A stretch of 51,463 bases of DNA, taken from contig NZ_JAGQBX010000017.1 in assembly GCF_024345855.1 (NCBI RefSeq), positions 1 through 51,463 of the forward strand, written 5' to 3'. Of the stretch, positions 24,575 through 34,383 are shown one piece after another (the first letter of the stretch is position 1; every line of letters starts with the position of its first letter). The DNA comes from Synechococcus sp. GreenBA-s (lineage in GTDB: Bacteria; Cyanobacteriota; Cyanobacteriia; PCC-6307; Cyanobiaceae). Both the position numbers and the translations under genes were made by a program. The notes under the pieces are model-generated. The model ran no database searches. It saw nothing but the letters and a program-made list of their open reading frames with translations, and was not told the origin of the DNA.

Positions 24575-24991
24575 TCATGGCCGCAGGGCGGGCAGGGCGC
24601 GTTGCGTGCCGTGCAACAGGAGGGCGGCGCCGATCAGCGGCAGCCAGGCACGAAGCAGCCCCATCATCACAGCTGGCGCGACCGCCACCAGCGCCGCCGT
24701 CAGCGGCTGGCCCGCCGGCCAGCTCGCCACCGGCGGCAGCCCCAGGCTGTGGATGCCGCACACCGCCCCCACCAGGCCCGCCTGCAGGTGCGAGTCGTCG
24801 GGATCCACGCGCTGCAGGTGGAAGGCCAGCAGGCCGTAGAAGAAGCCGCAGCCGCCGGCCCGCAGGCCCGCCTCTAGCCCCAGGGGCAGGCCCAGGGCCA
24901 GGGCCGCCACGCCGGCCCCCAGGGCCCAGGCGATCGAGCGCAGGCGCAGCTGGGCGCGGCTGGGGTGGGCGGCGGCGGGGGTCTCGCTCAC
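24575..24991 (-). CDS. Hypothetical integral membrane protein
   Basis: This 138-residue protein has about four hydrophobic spans ([70 protein letters not shown]). I recognise no family. The start is GTG at 24989-24991; the first 17 residues are polar and probably cytoplasmic. It diverges from alaS across 85 bases. Its 3' end is 54 bases before the SNF2 gene on the same strand, so co-transcription is possible. Confidence 0.65.
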   Translation of the reverse strand: MSETPAAAHPSRAQLRLRSIAWALGAGVAALALGLPLGLEAGLRAGGCGFFYGLLAFHLQRVDPDDSHLQAGLVGAVCGIHSLGLPPVASWPAGQPLTAALVAVAPAVMMGLLRAWLPLIGAALLLHGTQRALPALRP

Positions 24992-25076
24992 GGGCTGGGG
25001 GGGCCGGGCGGGGGCGCTGGCAGGACCTGTGCTGGGCGATCATGCCCTGTTCAGGGTTGTTCCGCCGCTTCGGGCC

Positions 25077-27785
25077 ATGGCTGCTGTCTCCACCGCCACC
25101 TCCGCCGCCCGCCGGGCCGGCCCTCCCCGCAGCGGTGCCGAGATCCGCGCCGCCTTCCTCGACTTCTACGAGCAGCGCGGCCATAGGCCCATCGCCAGCG
25201 CCTCGCTGATCCCCGACGACCCCACGGTGCTGCTCACCATCGCCGGGATGCTGCCCTTCAAGCCGGTGTTCCTGGGGCAGCAGCAGCGGCCGGCGCCGCG
25301 GGCCACCAGCAGCCAGAAGTGCATCCGCACCAACGACATCGAAAACGTGGGCCGCACGGCGCGGCATCACACGTTCTTCGAGATGCTCGGCAACTTCTCC
25401 TTCGGCGACTACTTCAAGGAGCAGGCGATCACCTGGGCCTGGGAGCTGAGCACCGAGGTGTTCGGGCTCTCGCCGAAGAACCTGGTAGTGAGCGTCTTCC
25501 GCGAAGACGACGAGGCCGAGGCCATCTGGCGCGATGGGGTGGGCGTGAACCCCAAGCGCATCATCCGCATGGATGAGGCCGACAACTTCTGGGCCTCCGG
25601 CCCCACCGGCCCCTGCGGCCCCTGCTCCGAGATCTACTACGACTTCAAGCCTGAGCTCGGCGACGACGGCATCGATCTGGAGGATGACAGCCGCTTCATC
25701 GAGTTCTACAACCTGGTGTTCATGCAGTACAACCGCGACGCCGAGGGCACCCTCACGCCGCTGGCCAACCGCAACATCGACACCGGCCTGGGCCTCGAGC
25801 GCATGGCCCAGATCCTGCAGGGCGTTCCCAACAACTACGAAACGGATCTGATCTACCCGCTGATCGAGACGGCGGCGGGCCTGGCCGGGGTCGACTACCG
25901 CGCCCTCGACGCCAAGCGCCAGACCAGCCTCAAGGTGATCGGCGACCACAGCCGCGCCATCACCCAGCTGATCGGCGATGGCGTGACCGCCAGCAACCTG
26001 GGCCGCGGCTACATCCTGCGCCGGCTGCTGCGCCGCGTGGTGCGCCACGGACGGCTCCTTGGCATCGACAAGCCCTTCCTCACGGCGATGGGCGAGGCGT
26101 CAATTGTCCTGATGCAATCCGCCTATCCCCAGCTGCTGGAACGGCGCGAGGTGATCCTGGCCGAGCTGGCCCGCGAGGAGGCCCGCTTCCTGGAAACCCT
26201 CGAGCGCGGCGAGAAGCTGCTGGCCGAGGTGCTGGCCGCCAGGCCGAAGCAGATCTCCGGCGAGCAGGCCTTCGAGCTCTACGACACCTACGGCTTCCCC
26301 CTGGAGCTCACCGAGGAGATCGCCGAGGAGCACGGCCTCACGGTGGATCTGGCGGGCTTCGAGGCGGCGATGGAGGCCCAGCGCCAGCGGGCCAAGGCCG
26401 CGGCGGTGAGCCTCGATCTCACCCTGCAGGGCGCCATCGAGCAGATGGCGGCCGAGCTCGACGCCACCGCCTTCAAGGGCTACGAGGCCCTGGAGCACCC
26501 CAGCTGCGTGCTGGCCCTGGTGGTGAACGGCGAGCCGGCCGAGCGGGCCGTGGCGGGCGACAGCGTGCAGCTGGTGCTCGATTCCACCCCCTTCTATGGC
26601 GAGGGCGGCGGCCAGGTGGGCGATCGCGGCGTGCTCTCCGGCGACGGTGCCGACGGCGCCGGGCTGATCGTGGCGATCGAGGCCGTGGGCCGCAACCGCA
26701 GCGTGTTCGTGCACAGCGGCCGGGTGGAGCGGGGCCAGCTGGCCATCGGTGATCTGGTGACGGCCCAGGTGGACCGGGCCTGCCGCCGCCGCGCCCAGGC
26801 GAACCACACGGCCACCCACCTGCTGCAGGCGGCCCTCAAGCAGGTGGTGGATCCCGGCATCGGCCAGGCAGGCTCCCTGGTGGATTTCGATCGCCTCCGC
26901 TTCGACTTCCACTGCCCCCGGGCGGTCACGCCGGCCGAGCTGGAGCAGATCGAGACGCTGATCAACGGCTGGATCGCCGATGCCCACTCCCTCGAGGTGC
27001 GGTCGATGGCGATCGAGCAGGCCAAGGCCGCTGGCGCCGTGGCGATGTTCGGCGAGAAGTACGCCGACGTGGTGCGGGTGGTGGACGTGCCCGGCGTGTC
27101 GATGGAGCTGTGCGGCGGCACCCACGTGGCCAACACCGCCGAGATCGGCCTGTTCAAGATCGTGGCCGAATCGGGCGTGGCCGCCGGCATCCGCCGCATC
27201 GAGGCGGTGGCAGGCCCCGCGGTGCTGGCCTATCTCAATGAGCGGGATGCCGTGGTGAAGCAGCTGGGCGAGCGCTTCAAGGCTCAGCCCGCTGAAATCG
27301 TGGAGCGGGTGGCGGCCCTGCAGGACGAGCTCAAGGCCACCGGCAAGGCCCTGGCGGCGGCCCGCGGCGAGCTGGCGGTGGCCAAGGCCGCGGCGCTGGT
27401 GGCCCAGGCGGAGCCCCTGGGGGCCACGCCCGCGGGTGAGCCCTTCCAGCGGTTGGTGGCCCGCCTCGACGGCGTGGAGGGGGCGGGTCTGCAGAGCGCC
27501 GCCCAGGGCCTGGCGGATCAGCTCGGCGACGGCGCTGCCGTGGTGCTCGGTGGCCTGCCCGACCCCGCCGATCTGGGCAAGGTGATCCTGGTGGCCGCCT
27601 TCGGCAAGGCGGTGATCGGCGTGGGCCTGCAGGCGGGCAAGTTCATCGGCGCCGTGGCCAAGGTCTGCGGCGGCGGCGGCGGTGGCCGCCCCAACCTGGC
27701 CCAGGCCGGCGGCCGCGACGGCGCCGCCCTCGATGGGGCGCTGGAGCAGGCCCGCATCGACCTGCAGGCGGCGCTGGCCGGCTGA
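25077..27785 (+). CDS. alaS: Alanyl-tRNA synthetase
   Basis: This is a 902-residue class II synthetase that charges tRNA-Ala. The catalytic core opens with [15 protein letters not shown] and contains [16 protein letters not shown] and GPCSEIYYD. The editing domain has both zinc/editing motifs, HTATHLLQ and CGGTHV, which clear Ser- and Gly-tRNA-Ala. The C-terminal C-Ala region contains the Gly-rich [15 protein letters not shown]. The ATG at 25077 was chosen over a GTG at 25029 because the extra 16 residues show no family match. The protein is complete with no unusual residues, and anchors the housekeeping backbone on this side of the accessory island. Confidence 0.97.
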   Translation: MAAVSTATSAARRAGPPRSGAEIRAAFLDFYEQRGHRPIASASLIPDDPTVLLTIAGMLPFKPVFLGQQQRPAPRATSSQKCIRTNDIENVGRTARHHTFFEMLGNFSFGDYFKEQAITWAWELSTEVFGLSPKNLVVSVFREDDEAEAIWRDGVGVNPKRIIRMDEADNFWASGPTGPCGPCSEIYYDFKPELGDDGIDLEDDSRFIEFYNLVFMQYNRDAEGTLTPLANRNIDTGLGLERMAQILQGVPNNYETDLIYPLIETAAGLAGVDYRALDAKRQTSLKVIGDHSRAITQLIGDGVTASNLGRGYILRRLLRRVVRHGRLLGIDKPFLTAMGEASIVLMQSAYPQLLERREVILAELAREEARFLETLERGEKLLAEVLAARPKQISGEQAFELYDTYGFPLELTEEIAEEHGLTVDLAGFEAAMEAQRQRAKAAAVSLDLTLQGAIEQMAAELDATAFKGYEALEHPSCVLALVVNGEPAERAVAGDSVQLVLDSTPFYGEGGGQVGDRGVLSGDGADGAGLIVAIEAVGRNRSVFVHSGRVERGQLAIGDLVTAQVDRACRRRAQANHTATHLLQAALKQVVDPGIGQAGSLVDFDRLRFDFHCPRAVTPAELEQIETLINGWIADAHSLEVRSMAIEQAKAAGAVAMFGEKYADVVRVVDVPGVSMELCGGTHVANTAEIGLFKIVAESGVAAGIRRIEAVAGPAVLAYLNERDAVVKQLGERFKAQPAEIVERVAALQDELKATGKALAAARGELAVAKAAALVAQAEPLGATPAGEPFQRLVARLDGVEGAGLQSAAQGLADQLGDGAAVVLGGLPDPADLGKVILVAAFGKAVIGVGLQAGKFIGAVAKVCGGGGGGRPNLAQAGGRDGAALDGALEQARIDLQAALAG

Positions 27786-27867
27786 GCGCTGGGGTTCGGC
27801 GCTGGGCCGGATCCTGCTGTTCGTGGGCGCCAGCGCCACACTCGGGTCGGAGGCCGGCCCACCACCC

Positions 27868-29043
27868 ATGTCCCTGCACCCGTGTCTGGCGCGCCGCTGG
27901 CCCCTTGGGGCCGCGGCTGTGGTGGCTCTGCTGATGCCGCTGGCATCCCTGCTCCTGCAGCGGCCGAGTGCCGCCGCCACGGCCGGGCCCTCCACCCGTG
28001 CGGCCACGGCCGCGACCCGGGCCACGGTGGAGGAGATCCTTGATGGCCCGGATCTGTGGATCGAACGGCGCCGCGCCCGGGTCCATGACCGGGCCACCGC
28101 CCCGGAGCTGTTGCGCAGCGGTGAGAGCCGGGCCCAGCTGGCCTTCCAGAGCGGCGCGGCGGGCCGGATGAATCAACTCACCCAGCTGCGCCTGGGCAGC
28201 CGCTGCTCCCTGCTCGACCAGGGCCAGATCCTGCTCTCAGGGGCCCAGAGCCTCTGCCTGCGCTCGGCCCGCCTGAGCGTGCGCGGCACCCACGTGCTGG
28301 TGGAGCTCGACAGCCGCGGCGCGGCCGCCATCGCGGTGCTTGAGGGCCAGGTGGATGTCGAACCGCTGCCGGTGCCCGCGGCTGCGGGGACTGCGCCTCC
28401 GGCGGCCCCGGGGCCAGTGACCACCGTGGGCCAGGGGCAGCGGCTGCGGCTGAGTGCCGAGGGCCGGGTGCTGGCCCTCGAGGCGCTGACCGCCGCCGAC
28501 TACCGCGCCTTCGTGGAGGGGCCCCTGGTGGATGGCTTCACCACGCCCCTGCCGGGCCAGCCCGCCCTGGAGCGCAGCCTCTCCGCCGCTGCTCCGGGGC
28601 TCAGCCTGGCCTGTGGGGCCCGTCCGGACACCGCCCTGATCGAGGCGGTCAATGGGGCGCGGCGGCAGGCGGGCCGGCCCGCCTTCAGCCCGCTGCCGGC
28701 GGAACTGGCGGATCGCAACTGCCGCTATCTGGCGCCGGTGCTGCGCCGCATCCTGGCCAGCGGCGACTGCGACCATGACAGCCAGCGCTGGCAGGCCCTG
28801 CAGCAGGAGCCTGGCCGCTCCGCCGGTCTCACGCCGGTGAGCGAACTGATCGCCTGCCCGGGGGCCCGGGCCATCGATCCGGCCGTGGTGCTGCAGCGCT
28901 GGCTCGGTTCGCCCCTGCACACCAACCTGCTCTTCAACCGCCCCCGGGCCAGCCACCTGGACTGCGTCCAGCTGACGGCCTCCGGCCGCACGGCGGCGAT
29001 GTGCACCACCTGGGGCGGCGGTGGTCCGCGGCCGGCCACCTGA
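27868..29043 (+). CDS. Exported FecR-domain protein with C-terminal CAP-like domain
   Basis: This is a 391-residue exported protein. Residues 1-37 look like a signal peptide (RRWPLGAAAVVALLMPLASL). A FecR-like domain at about 50-210 has ATVEEILDGPDLWIERRRA, SRAQLAFQSGAAGRMNQLTQ, LRLGSRCSLLDQGQILLSGA and RLSVRGTHVLVELDSRG. The same motif series appears in the proteins at 39732 and 40733. The C-terminal third (ALIEAVNGARRQAGRPAFSP to CVQLTASGRTAAMCTTWG) resembles a CAP/SCP-type fold; four Cys there could form disulphides. Unlike the other FecR proteins, no cyclase follows. Probable site: periplasm or surface. CAP assignment is tentative. Confidence 0.75.
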   Translation: MSLHPCLARRWPLGAAAVVALLMPLASLLLQRPSAAATAGPSTRAATAATRATVEEILDGPDLWIERRRARVHDRATAPELLRSGESRAQLAFQSGAAGRMNQLTQLRLGSRCSLLDQGQILLSGAQSLCLRSARLSVRGTHVLVELDSRGAAAIAVLEGQVDVEPLPVPAAAGTAPPAAPGPVTTVGQGQRLRLSAEGRVLALEALTAADYRAFVEGPLVDGFTTPLPGQPALERSLSAAAPGLSLACGARPDTALIEAVNGARRQAGRPAFSPLPAELADRNCRYLAPVLRRILASGDCDHDSQRWQALQQEPGRSAGLTPVSELIACPGARAIDPAVVLQRWLGSPLHTNLLFNRPRASHLDCVQLTASGRTAAMCTTWGGGGPRPAT

Positions 29044-29077
29044 ATAGGGTGCGGGCTGGATCCGCCCTTGCTCTGCC

Positions 29078-29485
29078 ATGGTCCCGTTCCGCCGCTGGGC
29101 CGCCACCGCCCTGCTGCTTCTGGCCAGCGCCGCTCCGGCCCTGGCCACCCCGGCCCCCACGTTGCTCAAGTGGCTGAAGCTGCCGGGCTCCCTCTCCAGC
29201 CTCTACGCCGCCAACGCCCTCGGCCAGGCCAGCCTCAACGGCCAGGTGGGGGGGACTCCCGAGGCCCTGCTGGCCCAGGTCCGCACCAGCCTCGCCGTCC
29301 AGGGCTACAAGGAGCGCACCGCCAACACGGTGGTGGGGCCCTGGGGCTTCAACCTGGTGCTCGATCCACCGGAGAGCGTCACGGTGGACGGCACTCCCGA
29401 CGGCAAGAAGGCGGCCCTGGTGCTCCAGTCCACCTCCCTCGGGCCCGGCAAGCTCAACCTCAACGTGCGCTACGAGGGGCTGTAG
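29078..29485 (+). CDS. Hypothetical exported protein
   Basis: This 135-residue protein has a clear signal peptide (RRWAATALLLLASAAPALA, cleavage after about residue 23). The mature part is about 112 residues, with a helical region (LLKWLKLPGSLSSLYAANAL) and beta-like repeats (LAVQGYKERTANTVVGPWGF, VTVDGTPDGKKAALVLQSTS). I recognise no family. It starts 35 bases after the FecR/CAP gene and 89 before the SIMPL gene, all same strand: a run of three exported proteins possibly co-expressed. Confidence 0.7.
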   Translation: MVPFRRWAATALLLLASAAPALATPAPTLLKWLKLPGSLSSLYAANALGQASLNGQVGGTPEALLAQVRTSLAVQGYKERTANTVVGPWGFNLVLDPPESVTVDGTPDGKKAALVLQSTSLGPGKLNLNVRYEGL

Positions 29486-29573
29486 GGCCTCCGGCGCTGG
29501 GCTGATGGGGCCCGGGCTGGCCGGCCTGGCGATTCCATGGCCAAGCTGGGGCTCGGTCGCTGCCCTTGGGCCC

Positions 29574-30365
29574 ATGCGCTGGAGATCTGGTTGGCCTGAA
29601 GGCACGGCTGTTCCTGAAGGCACCCCTGTTCCTGAGGTCACGGCGTGGCCTGCCGCCACAGCCTGGCCTGCCGCCGTTGCCCTGGCTGCCGCGGCGGCGG
29701 CCCTGGCCCTGGGGGCTCCCCCGCCCGCCCGTGCCCAGGCTCAGATCCAGCTGGCCTGCGACGGCACCCTGGTGGAGGCCCGCGGCAACGCCGAGCTGAA
29801 GCGCAGTACCGACCGCCTGCGGGTCTCCCTGAGCCTGGAGGCCGAGGCCCCCACGGCCGATGGCGCCCTGGCGGAGCTGCAGCAGCGGCTGGCGGCGGTG
29901 CGCAGCGGCCTGCAGCGCCTCCAGGTGCAGGAGCTGGAGGTGACCTCCCCCAGCACCTGGCAGCGGCCCGCCGAGCCCCGCCGCCCCGCCGCCGTGCAGG
30001 CCAGCCTGTCGGTGAGCGGCCAGCTGGCGCCGGCCCGCCTCCAGGCGCTGATCCGCGAGGTGGGCGCCCTGCCCGGGGTGCGGCTGGCCCCCGTGGCTAC
30101 CCAGGCCGACAAGGCCGGCGACCGGGCCGCCCAGCGCCAGCTGCTGCGCGCCGCCTACCAGGACGCCCTGGGCCAGGCCCGCGAGATCGCGGCGGCCATT
30201 GGTCTGAGCCAGCTGCGGCCCCTGGAGGTTCAGCTCGACGGCGGCTTCCGGCCCATGCCGATGCTGGCCCGGGCGGCCGATGCGGCACCGCCCCCCTTCG
30301 ATCCGGCCGAGCTGCCCACGCCCACCGATCGGCTGGGCCTCATGGCCCGGTTCTGCGCCCGCTGA
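29574..30365 (+). CDS. SIMPL (DUF541) domain exported protein
   Basis: This 263-residue SIMPL-domain protein (periplasmic immunogenic protein/BP26 type) is recognised by LVEARGNAELKRSTDRLRVS, LSLEAEAPTADGALAELQQR, a QELEVTSPSTWQ strand, and RQLLRAAYQDALGQAREIAA near the C-terminus. Family members form periplasmic ring-like multimers of unclear role. The Met at 29574 (MRWRSGWPEG) is the best start, but the hydrophobic signal ([20 protein letters not shown]) comes only at about residues 35-55, after an odd repetitive stretch (EGTAVPEGTPVPEVTAWPAA). The true start may be inside this region. Confidence 0.75.
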   Translation: MRWRSGWPEGTAVPEGTPVPEVTAWPAATAWPAAVALAAAAAALALGAPPPARAQAQIQLACDGTLVEARGNAELKRSTDRLRVSLSLEAEAPTADGALAELQQRLAAVRSGLQRLQVQELEVTSPSTWQRPAEPRRPAAVQASLSVSGQLAPARLQALIREVGALPGVRLAPVATQADKAGDRAAQRQLLRAAYQDALGQAREIAAAIGLSQLRPLEVQLDGGFRPMPMLARAADAAPPPFDPAELPTPTDRLGLMARFCAR

Positions 30366-30491
30366 GCCGGGTGCAGAACCGGGTCCGGCCCCACTCCGGT
30401 GGGCTCGTGACAGCTCGGGGCCAGCGGTAGCGGATGTGACAACCCGGCGGCCTTATTGGCGCTGAGATCACTCCTCTCTGGCCAGGTCTGG

Positions 30492-32357
30492 ATGGGGGCT
30501 ACCGGCATCGACGCCAACGTGATCCAGGGCTTGATCGAAGAGCTGCATGGCCGTTTTGCCTCGCTTGATGACGGGGAGCCTGCCGATTACATCCCGGAGC
30601 TGGCCAAGGCCCTGCCCAGCGATTTCGGCATCGCCATCGCCACCGTCGATGGTCGCCTGTACGACGTGGGGGATACGCGCAAGCCCTTCACGATTCAGTC
30701 GATCTCCAAGCCCTTCGTCTATGGCCTGGCGCTGAAGTTGGTCTCCGATGAGCATATGGTCAAGAAGGTGGGGGTGGAGCCCTCCGGCGAGGCCTTCAAC
30801 GCCATCAGCCTGGATCCGGCCTCGGGCCGTCCCCGTAACCCGATGATCAACGCCGGGGCGATTGCCACCACGGCCCAGATCTGCGCCCACGATCCCGAGA
30901 ACGCCGAGGCGATCCTGCTCGACTTCTTCGCCGATTTGGCCGGCCGCCGCCTCAGCATCGATGAGAACGTGTTCTTATCGGAGCAGTCCACCGGCCACCG
31001 CAACCGCGCCATCGGCCACCTGCTGCGCAACTTCGACATCATCGAGAGCGACCCCGAGCCCGCCCTTGATCTCTATTTCCGGCAGTGCTCGATCACCGTC
31101 ACCTGCCGGGACCTGGCGGTGATGGCGGCCACCCTGGCCTGCCAGGGCCGCAACCCCTTCACGGGGGCCCAGCCGCTCACCCCGGAGATCACAGTGCGGA
31201 TCCTGGCGTTGATGGCCACCTGCGGCACCTACGATTTCGCCGGCCAGTGGCTCTACGACGTGGGCATGCCGGCCAAGAGCGGCGTGGGCGGTGGTGTGCT
31301 GGCGGTGGTGCCTGGCCGGCTGGGGATCGCCACCTACTCGCCGCCCTTGGATCACTTCGGCAACAGCGTGCGGGGGGTGGCCGTCTGCAACGAGCTCTCA
31401 GACAGCCTCGGCCTGAGCCTGTTCAACCAGTACCCCCAGACCACCGCCACGATCCGGCGCTCCTACCGGGGCTCCCAGCGCCATTCCCGGCGCTGGCGCA
31501 GCGCCGAGGAGCTCAAGCAGCTGCAGGAGCTGCGCGATGGCATCCGCATCGTGCACGTGCAGGGCGTGCTCGACTTCGCCGCCGTGGAACGGCTGGTGGC
31601 CGAACTGCTGGAGATCGCGGCGGAGGCGCGCATCCTGGTGCTCAACTTGGAGCATGTCACCGAGTTGCCGGAGGCGCCACGGCAGCTGCTGCGCCTTCAG
31701 TTCGCGATGCAGCGGGCCGCCGGCCTCGAGATCCTGCTCGCCCAAGGCGACCATCTGCAGTTGGCCGCTCCGGCCCCCGCCGCCGAGGGCAAGCCCGCCG
31801 CCGAGCCGATCCCTGCGTTCGACAACCTCGATCGGGCGATCGAGTGGGCCGAGAACCACCTGCTGGAGGGTCTGCTCGACCAAGAGGATCACTCCCTGGC
31901 CGCCGAGATCGACGAGACCCTGGGGTTTCTCGATGCCCTGCAGCCGGCCCACCGCCAGAGCGTGGCGGCGGTGATGGAGCTGCGCCCGTTCCAGCAGGGC
32001 GACTTCGTGATCCGCAAGGGCGACACCGGCGATGAGCTGTTCCTGGTCAAGGACGGCCGCTTCACCACCACCATCGAACTCGTGGGCCAGGACGGCCAGC
32101 GGCACCAGTCGCGCCTGGCCACCTTCGGGCCCGGCATGTGCTTCGGGGAGATCGCCTTCCTCTCCGGAAAGCCCCGCATGGCCAACGTGACGGCCGATCT
32201 GCCGGGCAGCTGCTGGGTGCTCACCCGCAGCGAATTCGACCGGCTTCAGGCTGAGAATCCTGCCTCGACAAGCGAACTGCTGCTGGTGCTCACCACGGGC
32301 CTGGCCCAGAAGCTGGCCCTGGCCAACTACCAGCTAACGATCATGGAGAACATCTGA
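30492..32357 (+). CDS. glsA: Glutaminase fused to STAS and cyclic-nucleotide-binding domains
   Basis: This is a three-domain protein of 621 residues. Residues 1-310 are a serine-dependent glutaminase (glutamine to glutamate plus ammonia) with the SxxK dyad Ser70/Lys73 in QSISKPF, plus NPMINAGAIA, GHRNRAIGHLL and MPAKSGVGGG. A STAS domain follows (IRIVHVQGVLDFAAVERLVA to LEILLA, about 345-415). The C-terminal cNMP-binding domain (about 490-600) has the phosphate-binding cassette FGEIAFLSGKPRMANVTA with the Glu and Arg that contact the cyclic phosphate. Ammonia release may therefore respond to cAMP or cGMP. I chose ATG 30492; TTG 30456 would add 12 residues. Confidence 0.92.
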   Translation: MGATGIDANVIQGLIEELHGRFASLDDGEPADYIPELAKALPSDFGIAIATVDGRLYDVGDTRKPFTIQSISKPFVYGLALKLVSDEHMVKKVGVEPSGEAFNAISLDPASGRPRNPMINAGAIATTAQICAHDPENAEAILLDFFADLAGRRLSIDENVFLSEQSTGHRNRAIGHLLRNFDIIESDPEPALDLYFRQCSITVTCRDLAVMAATLACQGRNPFTGAQPLTPEITVRILALMATCGTYDFAGQWLYDVGMPAKSGVGGGVLAVVPGRLGIATYSPPLDHFGNSVRGVAVCNELSDSLGLSLFNQYPQTTATIRRSYRGSQRHSRRWRSAEELKQLQELRDGIRIVHVQGVLDFAAVERLVAELLEIAAEARILVLNLEHVTELPEAPRQLLRLQFAMQRAAGLEILLAQGDHLQLAAPAPAAEGKPAAEPIPAFDNLDRAIEWAENHLLEGLLDQEDHSLAAEIDETLGFLDALQPAHRQSVAAVMELRPFQQGDFVIRKGDTGDELFLVKDGRFTTTIELVGQDGQRHQSRLATFGPGMCFGEIAFLSGKPRMANVTADLPGSCWVLTRSEFDRLQAENPASTSELLLVLTTGLAQKLALANYQLTIMENI

Positions 32358-32390
32358 AGCTGGCCGCGATCGGGTCTGGCCCGCCTGGCC

Positions 32391-33866
32391 TCATCCCACC
32401 GTGAGGGAGAGGAACAGCTGCTGCATGCGCTTGAGCAGCATGTTCTCCTGGTCGCGCACCACTTCGCCGGTCAGGCCCTCCAGTTCGCCCCGACGCTTGG
32501 CCACCAGGTGGGCCAGCTTGCCCATCAGCACGGGGTTGCGCTCCAGCAGTGGCTTGAGGTGGGGCCGATCCACCTCCAGCAGCACACATTCGCCCCGGCT
32601 GCGCACGGTGGCGCTGCGGGCGCTGTCGGTGAACATCGACATCTCGCCGAACAGATCGCCTGCCTTGAGCTCGGCCACGTGGATGGAAATCTGCCCCACC
32701 TTGATCACTTCAACCTTTCCCTGCACCACCTGGTACAACGGTCCACCAGGTTCCCCCTCCCGCATGATAGTTTCACCCGGGGCAAAGCGCAGACAACGCG
32801 TATTCACGGCCAGTTGGCTCAGTTCGTCCTCATCCAGGCTGGTGAATAGTGGATTGTGCTGCAGTAAGGCCCTGCGGGACTGTTCGTCGTGGTTGCTCGG
32901 ATGGCCGCGATCACGGCCTTTATGACGGGGCATGTGTTCGCGGATTGGGAAGGGTACCCGCATCCCCACACGCTCCAACGCATACCAGATCTGCTCCAGT
33001 AGCTCGCTGCGCAGGTCTAGCAATGCCGCCAGATTTCCCGGCTTCTGGAACACCAGCAGGTCATAGGTGATGGCGTACTCGGCATACTCCTTGACCCGTA
33101 CCGCTGGGGGTGGATCCGCCAGCACCGCCGGGTTCTGGCGGACGGTTTCCAGCAGCAGCTGGCGGGCCTGGCTGGTTGGGATGTCGTAGTCGAGTCCCAC
33201 TGTGAAGCGGTTGCCCATCACCCCGAAGCGGCCGAAGTTGCGCAGCACGACGGTCGTGATCAGCGAGTTGGGCACGATCACCATGGCGCCGGTGATGTCC
33301 CGCAGATAGGTGTCTCGCCAGTTGACGGACACCACCACCCCCTCGACGCCCTCCTGCACGAAGACGAAATCACCCACCCGGAAACTGTCGTCGAACTGGA
33401 GTTCAAGGCCGGCGAACAGGTCCTTGAGAGGTTCCTGGGCCGCGAGGCCGAGCACGGCGGTCAGCACCGCGGATGTGGTGACCAGGCCCACGAGATCGAA
33501 GCGGGCCACCTGCTTGAACACCACCACCGTGGCGATGGAGCCCCCGATCAGCATCAGCAACTGGATCAGGATCCGTGGCGGGGCCTGCCACAAGCGCAGG
33601 TTGGCCGGTGCTTCCACCCCGAGCCAGATGGCCAAACGGATCGCCGCGTAACTCAGCAGCAGTTCATCAAGCAGGGCAACCCAGCGGGAATAGTCGCTCG
33701 GCAGGGCCTCGACCGTCAGGCTCTGGCCCAGGGCCCAGGCCAGCACGGCGAGCAGCGGAAACCGCAGCGGAAAGCTCGGGAGCCGTAGCCGTCTGCAGAG
33801 GCCCCGAAAGAGCAGTAGCAGGGCCAGCAGTGCGATGGCGAGGAGCCACACCCCGAGGACACGCAT
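32391..33866 (-). CDS. MscS-type mechanosensitive channel with cyclic-nucleotide-binding domain
   Basis: This 491-residue protein has about four N-terminal spans (LGVWLLAIALLALLLLFRGL, LLAVLAWALGQSL, ILIQLLMLIGGSIATVVVF) leading to an MscS pore helix and beta domain (TAVLGLAAQEPLKDLFAGLE, FRVGDFVFVQEGVEGVVVSV, VIVPNSLI). From about residue 350 a cNMP-binding domain begins, with the cassette FGEMSMFTDSARSATV. This matches cyclic-nucleotide-gated MscS-like channels known in cyanobacteria (bCNG family). It converges with the glutaminase, which also ends in a cNMP domain; the two stops are 33 bases apart. Start: ATG at 33864-33866. Confidence 0.92.
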   Translation of the reverse strand: MRVLGVWLLAIALLALLLLFRGLCRRLRLPSFPLRFPLLAVLAWALGQSLTVEALPSDYSRWVALLDELLLSYAAIRLAIWLGVEAPANLRLWQAPPRILIQLLMLIGGSIATVVVFKQVARFDLVGLVTTSAVLTAVLGLAAQEPLKDLFAGLELQFDDSFRVGDFVFVQEGVEGVVVSVNWRDTYLRDITGAMVIVPNSLITTVVLRNFGRFGVMGNRFTVGLDYDIPTSQARQLLLETVRQNPAVLADPPPAVRVKEYAEYAITYDLLVFQKPGNLAALLDLRSELLEQIWYALERVGMRVPFPIREHMPRHKGRDRGHPSNHDEQSRRALLQHNPLFTSLDEDELSQLAVNTRCLRFAPGETIMREGEPGGPLYQVVQGKVEVIKVGQISIHVAELKAGDLFGEMSMFTDSARSATVRSRGECVLLEVDRPHLKPLLERNPVLMGKLAHLVAKRRGELEGLTGEVVRDQENMLLKRMQQLFLSLTVG

Positions 33867-33970
33867 GGAGGGGGGAGAGCACGGCACCCAATGGCCCAAG
33901 GATAAGGGGCGCCTTCTGCCGTTGCTGTGCCGTGTGGGGTAGGCGAGAGCATTCCCGTTGCGGTCGCGTC

Positions 33971-34360
33971 ATGCTGGGGTGCACCTTCGGACCCGACATG
34001 TTGTTTGCCGGAGCTCTGGATCCATCCGGGTTCGAACTCTTTCTCGCCCTGGCCATGGGGCATTTCCTCGGCGACTTCGGTCTACAGAGTGATCGGATGG
34101 CCGTGCAGAAGTGCCCCGGCAAGGACCAGACGCTCCCCTGGCAGTGGTGGCTCACCGCCCATGCCGGCATCCACGCGTTCCTCGTGACCCTGATCACGGG
34201 CTCCGCCTGGCTGGGGCTGGCTGAATGGGGCGTCCACGCCCTGATCGACATCGGCAAGTGCCGGCACGCCTACGGCCTCGGCATGGACCAGCTGCTGCAC
34301 CTGAGCTGCAAGGCGCTCTGGGTGATCCTGTTGTTCAACGGGCTGTTGGCCGCGCGCTGA
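33971..34360 (+). CDS. DUF3307 domain membrane protein
   Basis: This 129-residue protein has several hydrophobic segments and the DUF3307 pattern: LALAMGHFLGDFGLQSDRMA, WWLTAHAGIHAFLVTLITGS, HALIDIGKCRHAYG and LSCKALWVILLFN. His and Asp residues in HFLGDF, AHAGIH and HALID are family hallmarks, possibly metal ligands. Function unknown; inner membrane likely. The ATG at 33971 or the later one at 33998 could be used. It diverges from the MscS gene and converges with speA. Confidence 0.8.
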   Translation: MLGCTFGPDMLFAGALDPSGFELFLALAMGHFLGDFGLQSDRMAVQKCPGKDQTLPWQWWLTAHAGIHAFLVTLITGSAWLGLAEWGVHALIDIGKCRHAYGLGMDQLLHLSCKALWVILLFNGLLAAR

Positions 34361-34383
34361 TCCAGCCCTCCGTTGCCCTGTCC

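Noticed and set aside
26100-28097. 665-codon minus-strand frame opposite alaS
   Set aside because: Composition of a shadow frame; alaS is complete on the plus strand.
30428-30445. TGTGAC half-site before the cNMP-binding glutaminase, as a CRP-type operator
   Set aside because: The second half-site TCACA is absent at the needed spacing; a single half-site is expected by chance.
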